Shown: one piece after another, positions 1 through 8,609 of the stretch
How the letters are laid out: each line of letters starts with the position of its first letter
How positions within the stretch are numbered: the first letter of the stretch is position 1
Assembly (NCBI GenBank): GCA_013791765.1
Contig: VMTC01000074.1
Span: 62,001 to 126,000 of the forward strand
Direction of reading: 5' to 3'
Origin: Rhodoferax sp.
GTDB lineage: Bacteria; Pseudomonadota; Gammaproteobacteria; Burkholderiales; Burkholderiaceae_C
DNA: 64,000 nucleotides
Position numbers and translations under genes: made by a program
The notes under the pieces: model-generated
The model's database searches: none
What the model was told of the DNA's origin: nothing
What the model saw: the letters and a program-made list of their open reading frames with translations, nothing else

Positions 1-531
1 CAATTGGCGATGGATCGCAAATTCAGGGACTACCGTGGAACGGGCGCGATCCAGCCCGGATTCGCGGCCGATTCGATCCGTTCGCTGGGGCTGCGACTGG
101 GCAATATCGAAACTTCAGCGACCGTGGGTATCGAAGGGCGTATCGGCTGGAATCTGCCGAACGATTTTGGTACCTATCCCATCAGACCCGGCGCCGAAAA
201 CCGTCCACCATCCGCCGCTTCCATCCGTGGCGGCTCGGCCAATGCCGCGTTGACGGTTGACCGGCCGCGAGCAGGTGCTCACCTTTTTGGCACGCTCGAA
301 ACAAAACTCGTCCTGCATGATTTTTCGCTCGACGGAAATCTCTTTCAATCAAGTCACAGTGTGACCCGCAAGCCCTGGGTTGCCCAGGCGGCGGTCGGGG
401 TCAGCGTTCAGGGCATTGTCGCAGGACACGGCGTCAAGCTCGCCGTGATGCGTGTTTACCGCACACGGGAATATGAGGAACAGGGGCCCAATCAGGCTTA
501 CGGCTCTGTCGCGCTGAGCATTGAGTTCTAA
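1..531 (+). CDS. LpxR-like lipid A deacylase (DUF2219), C-terminal fragment
   Basis: The reading frame is open at the left edge of the window and ends at the TAA at 529-531, so only about the last 176 residues are present. The fragment resembles the C-terminal half of the LpxR/DUF2219 outer-membrane beta-barrel family, which removes 3'-linked acyl chains from lipid A. Supporting signs are the segment GNIETSATVGIEGRIGWNLP, the following NDFGTYPIRPG, alternating hydrophobic and polar beta-strand-like stretches, and a C-terminus ending in phenylalanine (SVALSIEF), the usual signature of an outer-membrane barrel. The catalytic residues of the family lie upstream of the window and cannot be checked. 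It is followed by a gap of about 100 bp and then a convergent gene. The family call is from remembered motifs and is moderately sure. Confidence 0.65.
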   Translation, partial: QLAMDRKFRDYRGTGAIQPGFAADSIRSLGLRLGNIETSATVGIEGRIGWNLPNDFGTYPIRPGAENRPPSAASIRGGSANAALTVDRPRAGAHLFGTLETKLVLHDFSLDGNLFQSSHSVTRKPWVAQAAVGVSVQGIVAGHGVKLAVMRVYRTREYEEQGPNQAYGSVALSIEF

Positions 532-638
532 AGCGTCGGGCCACGGCTCTGGCTTTCACGACTACGCCAGTGGCAGTTGCAGCATAAAAACCGGGATCAC
601 GTGTTTTGTTTCTTGAGAGAGCCTTGATGCGCGCACGC

Positions 639-1241
639 CTAATGGGGCGCCGCTTCCGGTCGCGCCATCAGCTTGTCGGTGTAGGCAATGGCGATGGCCG
701 AGAGCAAAAAAGTGATGTGAATGGCGGTTTGCGCAATCAGAACTTTTTCGTCATAGTTGGCGGCGTTGATGAAGGTCTTGAGCAGGTGAATCGAGCTGAT
801 GCCGATGATGGCCGTGCCGAGCTTGACTTTCAGCACCGACGCATTCACATGGCTGAGCCACTCGGGCTGGTCACGGTGGCCCTCCAGGTCCATGCGCGAC
901 ACAAAGGTTTCATAGCCACCAATGATCACCATGATCAGCAGGTTGGAGATCATGACCACGTCAATCAGCGCCAATACCACCAGCATGATGATGGTTTCAT
1001 TGAGCGAAGTGATGGCGACATCCGACTTGTAGCCAATGCTGCTGATCAGGGCCTGCAAGGCGGTCTGGCTGCCAAAAACAGCCTCCAGGAGGTGCACCAG
1101 TTCAACCCAGAAATGGAATACATACACGCCTTGCGCGGCAATCAGGCCTATGTAGAGCGGCAGTTGCAGCCAGCGGCTGGCAAAGATAAAGCTGGGGATT
1201 GGGCGCATGCGGCGTGACTGTTTAGGGGCGGGAGTGCTCAT
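639..1241 (-). CDS. UPF0114 (YqhA-type) membrane protein
   Basis: The product is about 200 residues and matches the YqhA/UPF0114 family (TIGR00645) in length and in motifs such as the N-terminal [23 protein letters not shown] membrane segment region (only partly quoted here), the segment [19 protein letters not shown] and the segment [17 protein letters not shown]. Three to four transmembrane helices are apparent. The start at 1241 (MSTPAPKQ) is chosen because family members begin a few residues before the first membrane helix; an in-frame ATG at 1349 would add an unrelated tail overlapping the acs promoter region. The function of the family is not established. The gene is transcribed divergently from acs, sharing a 183-bp intergenic region. 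Confidence 0.85.
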   Translation of the reverse strand: MSTPAPKQSRRMRPIPSFIFASRWLQLPLYIGLIAAQGVYVFHFWVELVHLLEAVFGSQTALQALISSIGYKSDVAITSLNETIIMLVVLALIDVVMISNLLIMVIIGGYETFVSRMDLEGHRDQPEWLSHVNASVLKVKLGTAIIGISSIHLLKTFINAANYDEKVLIAQTAIHITFLLSAIAIAYTDKLMARPEAAPH

Positions 1242-1424
1242 AGCTGGCGTCTTGAATTCAAAAGTTGCGCATTGTAGGGTGCGCCCACCCTGGCCGAAGG
1301 CCGATGGCTTGATAGTCATCAGGTTGCGAAGTGCTGTTGCTCTGCACAATGAATTGCGTCAGTGGCCTGTAAGTGCCAGGATTCACATTTACGCGTTGTA
1401 GTTTTAACAAGAGGAGACCTACCC

Positions 1425-3422
1425 ATGACATCACCATCCACCGCCGTCGAGTCCACATTGGTTGAAAACCGCGTTTTCCCGCCGAGCGAGGCGACCGTCA
1501 AGGCCGCGCGCATTTCCGGCATGGAAGGCTACAACGCGCTTTGCGCTGAAGCCGCGAACGACTTTGAGGGTTTCTGGGCCCGCTTGGCGCGTGAGAACGT
1601 GGTCTGGACCAAACCCTTCACCAAAACGCTGGACGAGTCCAATGTGCCGTTTTACAAGTGGTTTGAAGATGGTGAACTCAATGCCTCGGCCAACTGCCTG
1701 GACAAGCACATGGGCACGCCGGTCGAAAACAAGACCGCGGTGATTTTTGAGGCTGACGATGGTGCTGTCACCAAGACCAGCTACAAGGAATTGTTGGCCA
1801 AGGTCAGCCAGTTTGCCAACGCGCTCAAGGCGCATGGCATCCAAAAGGGTGATCGTGTCCTGATTTACATGCCAATGACGCTCGAAGGCGTGATTGCCAT
1901 GCAGGCCTGTGCGCGCATTGGTGCCACCCACAGTGTGGTGTTTGGCGGCTTTTCGGCCAAGGCGCTGCAAGAACGCATCATGGACGCAGGCGCCGTGGCC
2001 GTGGTCACCGCCAACTACCAGATGCGCGGCGGCAAGGAACTACCCTTGAAGTCGATCGTGGACGAGGGTTTGGGCCTTGGCGGCTGCGAGTCCATCAAGA
2101 CGGTGTTCGTCTACCAGCGCACCGCGACCGCCTGCAATATGGTGGCCGGGCGTGACGTGAGCTTCACCGAGGCGCTGGCCAGCCAGAGCACCGAATGCGC
2201 ACCGGTGCCTGTGGGCGCCGAGCATCCCTTGTTCATTCTGTTCACCTCGGGCTCCACGGGCAAACCCAAGGGCGTGCAGCATTCCACCGGCGGCTTTGTG
2301 CTTTGGGCCAAACTGACGATGGACTGGACCTTTGACTTGCAGCCGTCCGATGTGTTCTGGTGCACGGCAGACATCGGCTGGATCACGGGCCATGCCTATG
2401 TCGCCTACGGTCCGCTGGCGGCAGGAGCGACGCAGATCATTTTTGAAGGCATTCCGACCTACCCGAATGCGGCGCGTTTCTGGCAGATGATCGAGCGCCA
2501 CAAGTGCACCATCTTCTACACCGCACCCACGGCGATCCGTTCGCTGATCAAGTCGGCCGAGAGCGATGAAAAAGTCCATCCTTCCCGTTTTGACCTCTCC
2601 AGCCTGCGCCTTCTGGGCACCGTGGGTGAGCCGATCAACCCGGAGGCCTGGATGTGGTACTACAAAAACATCGGTGGCGAGCGCTGCCCGATCGTCGATA
2701 CCTTCTGGCAGACCGAAACCGGCGGCCACATGATCACGCCGCTGCCGGGCGCCACGCCGCTGGTTCCGGGTAGCTGCACCTTGCCACTGCCAGGCATCAT
2801 GGCCGCGATCGTGGACGAAGCCGGTCAAGACGTGCCCAACGGTTCCGGTGGCCTGCTGGTCGTCAAACGCCCCTGGCCGTCAATGATTCGCAACATCTGG
2901 AATGACCCTGAGCGCTTCAAGAAGAGCTATTTCCCCGAGGAATTGGGTGGCACGGTGTATCTGGCCGGCGACGGCGCGGTGCGCAGTGTGGATCGCGGCT
3001 ATTTCCGCATCACGGGCCGCATTGACGACGTGCTCAATGTTTCGGGCCATCGCATGGGCACCATGGAGATCGAGTCGGCCCTGGTCGCCAAAACCGACCT
3101 GGTGGCCGAAGCCGCCGTGGTGGGCCGCCCGGACGACCTCACTGGCGAGGCGATTTGTGCCTTTGTGGTGCTCAAGCGCCCGGTGCCCACGGGTGACGAA
3201 GCCAAGGCCATTGCCAAGGAGCTGCGTGACTGGGTCGCCAAAGAGATCGGCCCGATTGCCAAGCCCAAGGACATCCGCTTTGGCGAGAATCTGCCCAAGA
3301 CCCGTTCCGGCAAGATCATGCGCCGCCTGTTGCGCTCGCTGGCCAAGGGCGAGTCCATCACCCAGGACACCTCTACGCTGGAGAATCCGGCGATTCTGGA
3401 TCAGTTGGGTCAAACCTACTGA
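1425..3422 (+). CDS. acs: Acetyl-CoA synthetase (AMP-forming)
   Basis: The product is 665 residues and belongs to the AMP-forming acyl-CoA synthetases. It activates acetate with ATP and CoA to acetyl-CoA through an acetyl-AMP intermediate in the cytoplasm. The ACS N-terminal domain is followed by the P-loop [10 protein letters not shown] at residues 274-283, the [10 protein letters not shown] motif, the [14 protein letters not shown] hinge, and the C-terminal [11 protein letters not shown], whose lysine (about residue 630) is the conserved catalytic lysine that is acetylated in many homologues. The start at 1425 has a clear AAGAGGAG ribosome site; an upstream ATG at 1362 lacks one. The N-terminus is longer than in propionyl-CoA synthetase, and the whole length fits Acs best. 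The gene ends 18 bp before a family-Q repeat and a terminator. Its product can feed the phaCAB pathway in this window. Confidence 0.95.
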   Translation: MTSPSTAVESTLVENRVFPPSEATVKAARISGMEGYNALCAEAANDFEGFWARLARENVVWTKPFTKTLDESNVPFYKWFEDGELNASANCLDKHMGTPVENKTAVIFEADDGAVTKTSYKELLAKVSQFANALKAHGIQKGDRVLIYMPMTLEGVIAMQACARIGATHSVVFGGFSAKALQERIMDAGAVAVVTANYQMRGGKELPLKSIVDEGLGLGGCESIKTVFVYQRTATACNMVAGRDVSFTEALASQSTECAPVPVGAEHPLFILFTSGSTGKPKGVQHSTGGFVLWAKLTMDWTFDLQPSDVFWCTADIGWITGHAYVAYGPLAAGATQIIFEGIPTYPNAARFWQMIERHKCTIFYTAPTAIRSLIKSAESDEKVHPSRFDLSSLRLLGTVGEPINPEAWMWYYKNIGGERCPIVDTFWQTETGGHMITPLPGATPLVPGSCTLPLPGIMAAIVDEAGQDVPNGSGGLLVVKRPWPSMIRNIWNDPERFKKSYFPEELGGTVYLAGDGAVRSVDRGYFRITGRIDDVLNVSGHRMGTMEIESALVAKTDLVAEAAVVGRPDDLTGEAICAFVVLKRPVPTGDEAKAIAKELRDWVAKEIGPIAKPKDIRFGENLPKTRSGKIMRRLLRSLAKGESITQDTSTLENPAILDQLGQTY

Positions 3423-3440
3423 GGACGAACGGGTGCAATG

Positions 3441-3497
3441 TTATTAATAGCTGTATGTGCCCGTAATACGTGGGCTACAGCCTGAAATTGCATAAAT
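3441..3497 (+). repeat. Family Q tail repeat, copy 1
   Basis: This copy starts 18 bp after the acs stop and runs in the same direction as acs. It shares with the other five copies the blocks TAGCTG, ACGTGGGCTA and a following AGCCTGAAATTG-like end. It precedes the terminator at 3505-3531. I take it to be a member of a dispersed 3'-end repeat. Relatedness is seen by eye; no alignment was run. Confidence 0.75.
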
Positions 3498-3504
3498 ATC
3501 AACG

Positions 3505-3531
3505 AAAAAGGCCCGCTATGCGGGCATTTTT
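3505..3531 (+). terminator. Intrinsic terminator after acs
   Basis: The stem GCCCGC / GCGGGC with a TAT loop is preceded by five A and followed by ATTTTT. It is symmetric and could also serve the opposite strand, where the small gene at 3568-3855 ends. Confidence 0.85.
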
Positions 3532-3567
3532 AATCGCGTGGCGCGCCAAGGTTGGGTCGCCCACTGC

Positions 3568-3855
3568 TCAGGCGTGCGAAGCACGCGACGGATAGGGCAC
3601 AACCGAATCGGACTTCAGGCGAAGGGGCTCGCTGGCGGCGTCCTCGACTGGCTGGCCATTGCCTGATCGCAGGCCCGTGGCTTCACGTATTTCTGCTTCG
3701 ATTCGGGCAATCCGCTGCGTGTACATGGTGCTCAATGCCTGATGGTGCTCGGCGGCGGCCTCATGCTCAACCCGTTTCAAATGGGCTTCTTCCAGATATT
3801 CGCGGGACTTGCGAATGTGGGCATCAGCCTGCAGTTCAAATAGATAAAACCTCAT
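3568..3855 (-). CDS. Hypothetical helical protein
   Basis: The frame encodes about 95 residues starting MRFYLFELQADAHIRKSREY. The start at 3855 is preferred over 3876 because a GAGGATC ribosome site lies just upstream. The first two thirds are strongly charged and heptad-like (EYLEEAHLKRVEHEAAAEHH, then RIARIEAEIREA) and predict a coiled coil. The C-terminal third is low in structure. No membrane segment or signal peptide is visible. I do not recognise the family. It is convergent with acs and isolated from dnaB by a 1-kb gene-free stretch. Confidence 0.6.
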   Translation of the reverse strand: MRFYLFELQADAHIRKSREYLEEAHLKRVEHEAAAEHHQALSTMYTQRIARIEAEIREATGLRSGNGQPVEDAASEPLRLKSDSVVPYPSRASHA

Positions 3856-4102
3856 GATGATCCTCCCGGTGCGCATGGAAAATGCAGGTCGAACACAAGG
3901 CCAGGTGGCTCGTCACAGATCAACCCTGATGCGTCATTGATGATCCATTGAAATCTTGGCAATGATTTGCGTCTTGTCAATCATGGAGGCTGACAGGGGT
4001 GCGATTCAAAGTAATGTGGGCTTCCGATCAATGGTTCTTTTCCGAAGCACTCAGGTGCGTCTATTGGATTGGGGCAGACATCAAGGTGGTTGTTGAATCC
4101 CT

Positions 4103-4288
4103 GCCTATCCGGTTGGCACACCAGGGTGCGTACAAGCCACTTTGCTGGCCGGTACACAGACAAGGCGAGGCGCGTTTCGCGGAGGTCGCTGATCATGGGT
4201 TGTGCTAGAGAACTCCGCAGCGTTTCGTTTAAGGCCTTTAAGCGGCATCAACAAGACCATCAGGCGTTGGTGTGCCAACCGGATAGGC
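4103..4288. repeat. 186-bp element bounded by perfect 21-bp inverted repeats
   Basis: Bases 4103-4123 (starting GCCTATCCGGTTGGCACACC) are the exact reverse complement of 4268-4288. The same octamer GTTGAATC lies just outside both ends as a direct repeat (4092-4099 and 4292-4299). The 144 bp between the arms has no supported gene. This could be a miniature mobile element or a remnant; no transposase is nearby. Confidence 0.7.
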
Positions 4289-4302
4289 ATGGTTGAATCA
4301 GC

Positions 4303-4378
4303 CGGGCAATACGCTTTGCTACGTGTCCCCCGCCCGCTGCGCGGTCTCCTCCTTTACCTACGCAAAACGTATCACCCG
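4303..4378 (+). repeat. Family P palindromic element, copy 1
   Basis: The arms at 4303-4319 and 4362-4378 are inverted copies with three mismatches. The core between them reads CGTGTCCCCCGCCCGCTGCG followed by GGTCTCCTCCTTTACC, the conserved core of the family. It lies only 14 bp from the end of the 21-bp inverted-repeat element. Confidence 0.8.
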
Positions 4379-4526
4379 ACTGATTTTGCGAGCGCTCAGG
4401 TACGCTGGCAGGGGAGCAGTTAAAAGTTGCCTGAGTTGAATGTGGCGCGTATTGGTGTGAGCCCTTTACTGCAAAATTTTTGACCCAGGCAGCGTCAGGT
4501 ACGGTGATTGGGCTATGCGACCGGGC

Positions 4527-4600
4527 TTTGGGGTGAAAGGCGCGCGTCGGCAAGCGCTTGCATACCCCAGCTTCAATTTCGCGTGTGTTTTCGCCCCAAA
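4527..4600. repeat. Short inverted repeat
   Basis: TTTGGGGTGAAA at 4527-4538 pairs with TTTCGCCCCAAA at 4589-4600 with one G-T type mismatch, giving a 74-bp dyad with a 50-bp interior. Neither the family-P core nor a T-run is present. Confidence 0.5.
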
Positions 4601-4796
4601 ACCGCATGCGCATGGCCCAGTCGCCGGGCCGGGTTTAATGCGCAAAGCCGGGTTTGACGTGAGGACTTAATATCTTCAGGGTGCCATATCACTTTGAATC
4701 GCGCCCGGCTGACAGCACTTGACCATTGCGGCTTCCTGCCAACCCGATGCTGTTCGCTTCAGTTGCCCGTGGCCGCCGCTCCGCAATTTCCACAGT

Positions 4797-4805
4797 TTGT
4801 CCACA
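4797..4805 (+). promoter_or_regulatory. DnaA-box-like 9-mer upstream of dnaB
   Basis: TTGTCCACA differs at one base from the consensus TTATCCACA. A poorer match (ATTTCCACA) lies 11 bp upstream. They sit about 90 bp before the dnaB start. Two loose matches are weak evidence. Confidence 0.3.
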
Positions 4806-4893
4806 GCTTTTAAAGGGCTTGTGCCCAGCTTTTCATTCGACGCCGGGCTGGCGCTGGCGTAGTATCGACGGCTCAAAGGAAACCCCCACCCCC

Positions 4894-6300
4894 ATGTCAG
4901 CTGTACTTTCTGCTGTGCCTTTTGACTACGGTCAAGACGCCCAAGTTGCGCAATTGCGCATTCCGCCGCACTCCATCGAAGCCGAATCCAGCGTTCTGGG
5001 CGGGCTGTTGCTCGACAACGCCGCCTGGGACCGCGTCAACGACCTGCTGACCGAGCGTGATTTTTACCGTTACGAGCACCGCATGGTGTTCACGGCGCTT
5101 GGCGCCTTGATCAACGCGACCAAGCCGGCCGACGTGATCACGGTGTTCGAGCAACTGCAAAGCCAGGGCAAAGCCGAAGAAATCGGTGGCCTGGTCTACC
5201 TGAACTCGCTGGCCCAGTACGTGCCCAGCGCGGGCAATATCCGCCGCTACGCCGAGATCGTGCGCGAGCGCTCGATTCTGCGCAAGCTGGTGGCCGCCAG
5301 CGATGAAATCTCCACCAACGCCTTTAACCCCAAAGGTCGGGCGGTGGCGGCGATTCTGGACGAGGCCGAGCAAAAGATTTTCAACATCGGCGAAGAGGGC
5401 GCACGCACGCGCCAGGGTTTTCAGGCCATGGACTCGCTGGTGGTGGCGCTGCTGGACCGGGTGCAGGAGATGGCCGACAACCCGAACGACGTCACCGGGG
5501 TGCCGACCGGCTTTTATGACCTGGACCGCATGACCGCTGGTTTTCAGGCGGGCGATCTGGTGGTGCTGGCGGCGCGGCCGTCCATGGGCAAAACGGCGCT
5601 GGCGATCAACATCGCCGAGCATGTGGCGCTCAATGAAGGCCTGCCGGTGGCGGTGTTTTCCATGGAAATGGGCGCCGCGCAACTGGCGGTGCGGATTGTG
5701 GGCTCAATCGGGCGCATCAATCAGAGCCACTTGCGCACTGGCAAGTTGACCGATGAAGAATGGCCGCGTCTGACCGAGGCGATCGAGAAGCTGCGCACGA
5801 TTTCGCTGCACATCGACGAAACCGCGGGTTTGAACTCCAGCGAACTGCGTGCCAACGCGCGGCGCCTGTCGCGCCAGTGCGGCAAGCTCGGTTTGATCGT
5901 GGTTGACTATCTGCAGCTCATGAGTGGTTCGAGCAGCGACGGTGAAAACCGCGCCACCGAGCTGGGTGAAATTTCACGGGGACTGAAAATGCTGGCCAAA
6001 GAGCTGCAATGCCCGGTGATTGCGCTGTCGCAGCTCAACCGCAGCGTGGAAACGCGGCCCGACAAGCGCCCGATGATGAGCGACTTACGTGAGTCTGGCG
6101 CGATCGAGCAGGACGCCGACATCATCATGTTCATCTACCGCGACGAGTACTACACCAAGGACGCCTGCAAAGAGCCAGGCGTGGCCGAAATCATCATTGC
6201 CAAGCAGCGCAACGGCCCCACCGGCGTGGTCAAGCTGGCGTTCATCAATACGATCACGAAGTTTGAGTCGCTCGCCTCGGGTGGAAGTGGCGATTTCTGA
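4894..6300 (+). CDS. dnaB: Replicative DNA helicase DnaB
   Basis: The product is 468 residues, the normal length of DnaB, the hexameric 5'-3' helicase that unwinds the replication fork and binds DnaG primase. The N-terminal DnaB domain starts with IPPHSIEAESSVLGGLLLDN. The RecA-like domain has a Walker A loop ARPSMGKTA around residues 227-235, the B motif LIVVDYLQLM, and the DnaB motif DLRESGAIEQDADII near the C-terminus. The start at 4894 (MSAVLSAVPF) fits the family; an ATG 168 bp upstream would add a tail that does not look like DnaB. No intein is present. The downstream DUF454 gene overlaps its 3' end. The common rpsR-rplI-dnaB arrangement is absent, so dnaB stands alone here. Confidence 0.96.
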   Translation: MSAVLSAVPFDYGQDAQVAQLRIPPHSIEAESSVLGGLLLDNAAWDRVNDLLTERDFYRYEHRMVFTALGALINATKPADVITVFEQLQSQGKAEEIGGLVYLNSLAQYVPSAGNIRRYAEIVRERSILRKLVAASDEISTNAFNPKGRAVAAILDEAEQKIFNIGEEGARTRQGFQAMDSLVVALLDRVQEMADNPNDVTGVPTGFYDLDRMTAGFQAGDLVVLAARPSMGKTALAINIAEHVALNEGLPVAVFSMEMGAAQLAVRIVGSIGRINQSHLRTGKLTDEEWPRLTEAIEKLRTISLHIDETAGLNSSELRANARRLSRQCGKLGLIVVDYLQLMSGSSSDGENRATELGEISRGLKMLAKELQCPVIALSQLNRSVETRPDKRPMMSDLRESGAIEQDADIIMFIYRDEYYTKDACKEPGVAEIIIAKQRNGPTGVVKLAFINTITKFESLASGGSGDF

Positions 6301-6712
6301 GCCTGCGGCGGTCGCTGCTCAGCCGCGCTGGCTGCGCTGGCTCTGGCTGGTCTGCGGCGCCATTTGCCTGGCTACAGGTGTCATTGGCGTCGTGTTACCG
6401 CTATTGCCGACCACCCCGTTCATCTTGCTGGCGGCCTATTGCTTCGCCCGTGGCAGTAAGCGTTATGAGCATTGGCTACTGCAGCATCCACGCTTTGGCC
6501 CGATGGTGCGGGACTGGCGCGCCCACCGCGCCGTGCCCTTGCGTGCCAAACAGTTCGCCACGGTCATGATGATCCTGAGTTCGGCCCTTGCCTGGTGGTT
6601 CATGCCTGGGCCTGTGCGGTGGATCCCTGGGCTTTGCTGCGCCGCAGTGGCGGCCTGGTTATGGAGTCTGCCAGCGCCGCACGGCCGTGGTGCTGCACCG
6701 GCTGACGATTAA
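6281..6712 (+). CDS. YbaN-like DUF454 inner-membrane protein
   Basis: The product is about 143 residues and resembles the YbaN/DUF454 family of small inner-membrane proteins. The family pattern is visible in ICLATGVIGVVLPLLPTTPF, the following AAYCFARGSKRYEHWLLQHP, and GPMVRDWRAHRAVPLRAKQ. Two to three membrane helices are predicted. No ATG gives this frame a sensible start; GTG at 6281 (or 6287) is used, which overlaps the end of dnaB by 14-20 bp and implies translational coupling. The molecular role of the family is unknown. Confidence 0.85.
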   Translation: MEVAISEPAAVAAQPRWLRWLWLVCGAICLATGVIGVVLPLLPTTPFILLAAYCFARGSKRYEHWLLQHPRFGPMVRDWRAHRAVPLRAKQFATVMMILSSALAWWFMPGPVRWIPGLCCAAVAAWLWSLPAPHGRGAAPADD

Positions 6713-6725
6713 CGCCATCCATCAA

Positions 6726-6741
6726 CCATCCATTTGGATGG
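6726..6741. promoter_or_regulatory. Perfect palindrome upstream of the RHH gene
   Basis: CCATCC-ATTT-GGATGG is a perfect 6-4-6 dyad that ends 16 bp before the ATG of the ribbon-helix-helix gene. A further CCATCCAT direct repeat lies at 6715-6722. A site in this place suits autoregulation by the RHH protein, but this is inference. Confidence 0.45.
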
Positions 6742-6756
6742 TGCTAAGATGGTCGC

Positions 6757-7182
6757 ATGAATCAAGATAGCGCACTATTTCCCGCCAAGCACAAGCTGGC
6801 GGACTCGGAGAAGATCACCATCAACCTGGGGTTTGTCGACCTGGGGCAGGTGGACCTGATGGTGGCTGAGGGCTTTTACGGCAATCGCACCGACTTCATC
6901 CGCACGGCGATCCGCAATCAGCTCGCGACCCACTCGGATGCCGTGCGGCAGGTGGTGGCGCGCAAGATGCTGGTGCTGGGTCTGCAGCATTTCAGCGCGG
7001 ACGATTTGCGCGCGCTGCAGGCGGCGCGCCAGACGCTGCAGATTCGGGTCCTCGGCCTGGTGACGATTGCGCCTGAGGTGACACCTGAGTTGGCCCTGGC
7101 CACCATCGACTCGCTGGAAGTCCTGGGCGCGCTGCAGGCCAGCCCGGCGGTCAAGGCGGCGCTGGCCAGCCGCCGGCGCTGA
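6757..7182 (+). CDS. Ribbon-helix-helix (CopG-type) regulator
   Basis: The product is 141 residues. Residues 19-60 (EKITINLGFVDLGQVDLMVA, then EGFYGNRTDFIRTAIRNQL) have the beta-strand plus two-helix pattern of the ribbon-helix-helix fold, with the FYGNRTDFIRTAIR segment typical of the second helix region. The remaining 80 residues are helical and rich in Ala and Leu and may serve in oligomerisation. It is followed 43 bp later by an esterase gene in the same direction, so the two are likely cotranscribed. A perfect palindrome lies between its likely promoter and start. The target is unknown; autoregulation and control of the esterase are plausible. Confidence 0.75.
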   Translation: MNQDSALFPAKHKLADSEKITINLGFVDLGQVDLMVAEGFYGNRTDFIRTAIRNQLATHSDAVRQVVARKMLVLGLQHFSADDLRALQAARQTLQIRVLGLVTIAPEVTPELALATIDSLEVLGALQASPAVKAALASRRR

Positions 7183-7225
7183 TTTCATCCTGAATCCCTT
7201 TCAAGTTCAAACCCGAGATACCTTT

Positions 7226-8413
7226 ATGAACAACAAGCTTGCGGAACTGATGCGCAGCGCCACCCGCTTGACGCAAACCAAGCACTTGATGGAAGCGACC
7301 GAGGCCATCCAAAATGCCTTGCGTGGCACGGCCGCAGCCGGTGCCACGGCTGCGCGCGGCCCGGTGCCACCTTGGGCGAGCGCGGGATCCTTTGTGCTCC
7401 CTGGCGGAGCGAAGGCACCTTGGGGTGTGGATGACGTTGCCGTCAAGGGTGAACCGCATGCTCGGGCCGGGGTGCAGGGCGGCAGCGCTGAATTCACCAG
7501 CGGCGCACACACGCATGGCGCCTTGAGCTGCCGCTACAAGCTCTACCAACCGCCCGGCCAGGATGGCAAGGCGCTACCGCTGGTCGTGATGCTGCACGGC
7601 TGCACCCAGAATGCGGATGACTTCGCCGCCGGTACCGGCATGAACGAGCGGGCGCGGGATCAGGGCTTTTACGTGCTGTACCCCCAGCAGGGCGCACAAG
7701 CCAACCCCTCACGATGCTGGAACTGGTTCGAGCCGCAGCACCAGCAGCGCGGCCTGGGTGAGCCCGCCCTGATCGCGAGCCTGACGCAGGCCGTGATCCA
7801 ACAGCATGGCATTGATGCAAGCCGCGTCTATGTCGCCGGCTTGTCGGCCGGCGGCGCCATGGCGGTCATTGTGGCGGCGGCGTACCCGGAGCTGTTTGCG
7901 GCGGTCGGTGTTCATTCGGGCCTGCCGGGTGGCGCCGCCAGCAACATGGGGGAGGCGCTGATGGTGATGCAAAGCGGCCAGGTCGGTATTGTGATGCGTG
8001 CCACGGGCGCTCGGGCGGCGCGGGCCGCGAAAGCGCTGTTGCATCCGCAGGGAGCGGTGCCGACCATCGTGTTTCACGGCGACCAGGACCAGACGGTGCA
8101 TCCGCGCAACGGCGAGCAGGTGATTGCCGCTGCCTTGGGGGCTGGCGCCAGTGGGTCGAACGCGGCCGCGCACCCCGTGGGTCAGGCCAGCGTGGAGCAG
8201 GGTGTCTCGCTGCAGGGGCGGCGCTACACCCGCTCCACACGGCATGACGCGCAGGGCCAGGCGTTGACCGAGCACTGGCTGGTGCATGGGGCCGGGCACG
8301 CCTGGTCGGGTGGCCACGCCAGTGGTTCCTACACCGATGCGAGCGGCCCGAATGCCACGCTTGAAATGCTGCGTTTCTTTTTTGAGCACCCCAAGACGCG
8401 TGGCGGTGTTTAA
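7226..8413 (+). CDS. PHB-depolymerase-family esterase
   Basis: The product is 395 residues and belongs to the PHB depolymerase / LpqC esterase family of alpha/beta hydrolases. The oxyanion segment LVVMLHGCTQNADDFAAGTG is followed by the lipase-like box GLSAGG with the nucleophile Ser about residue 207. The Asp is in FHGDQDQTVHPRN and the His in VHGAGHAWSGG near the C-terminus. No classical signal peptide is seen; the first 90 residues are Ala-rich and precede the catalytic domain. Without a substrate-binding domain it is unclear whether it acts on PHB granules, oligomers or other esters. Its neighbours are the RHH gene upstream and a pirin gene downstream. The phaCAB operon 13 kb away makes a role in PHA turnover possible. 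Confidence 0.85.
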   Translation: MNNKLAELMRSATRLTQTKHLMEATEAIQNALRGTAAAGATAARGPVPPWASAGSFVLPGGAKAPWGVDDVAVKGEPHARAGVQGGSAEFTSGAHTHGALSCRYKLYQPPGQDGKALPLVVMLHGCTQNADDFAAGTGMNERARDQGFYVLYPQQGAQANPSRCWNWFEPQHQQRGLGEPALIASLTQAVIQQHGIDASRVYVAGLSAGGAMAVIVAAAYPELFAAVGVHSGLPGGAASNMGEALMVMQSGQVGIVMRATGARAARAAKALLHPQGAVPTIVFHGDQDQTVHPRNGEQVIAAALGAGASGSNAAAHPVGQASVEQGVSLQGRRYTRSTRHDAQGQALTEHWLVHGAGHAWSGGHASGSYTDASGPNATLEMLRFFFEHPKTRGGV

Positions 8414-8609
8414 GACAAATTTGCCCTCCAGTCCTTGTTTCTTAAGCCTGTTTAGCTATCGAAATTGCAGTGGCCTGGCATGTATTCATAATGAAGATTA
8501 AGTTTCAAATGCGTCAAGTATTCGAATAATTTGAACGATGTCGTCAAAGTGAGCTGATGCCAGTCGCCTCGAATGCGCCCAAAATCAAGGTCATTCAAGG
8601 AGTTTTGCT

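Larger units (their letters stand above)
3856..4893. other. Gene-free, palindrome-rich stretch upstream of dnaB
   Basis: No open frame here has a good ribosome site, recognisable motifs or coding-like codon use. The stretch instead holds a 21-bp inverted repeat (4103-4123 and 4268-4288), a family-P palindromic element (4303-4378), another inverted repeat (4527-4538 and 4589-4600) and, just before dnaB, a DnaA-box-like 9-mer. The last 100 bp before 4894 presumably carry the dnaB promoter. Confidence 0.7.
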
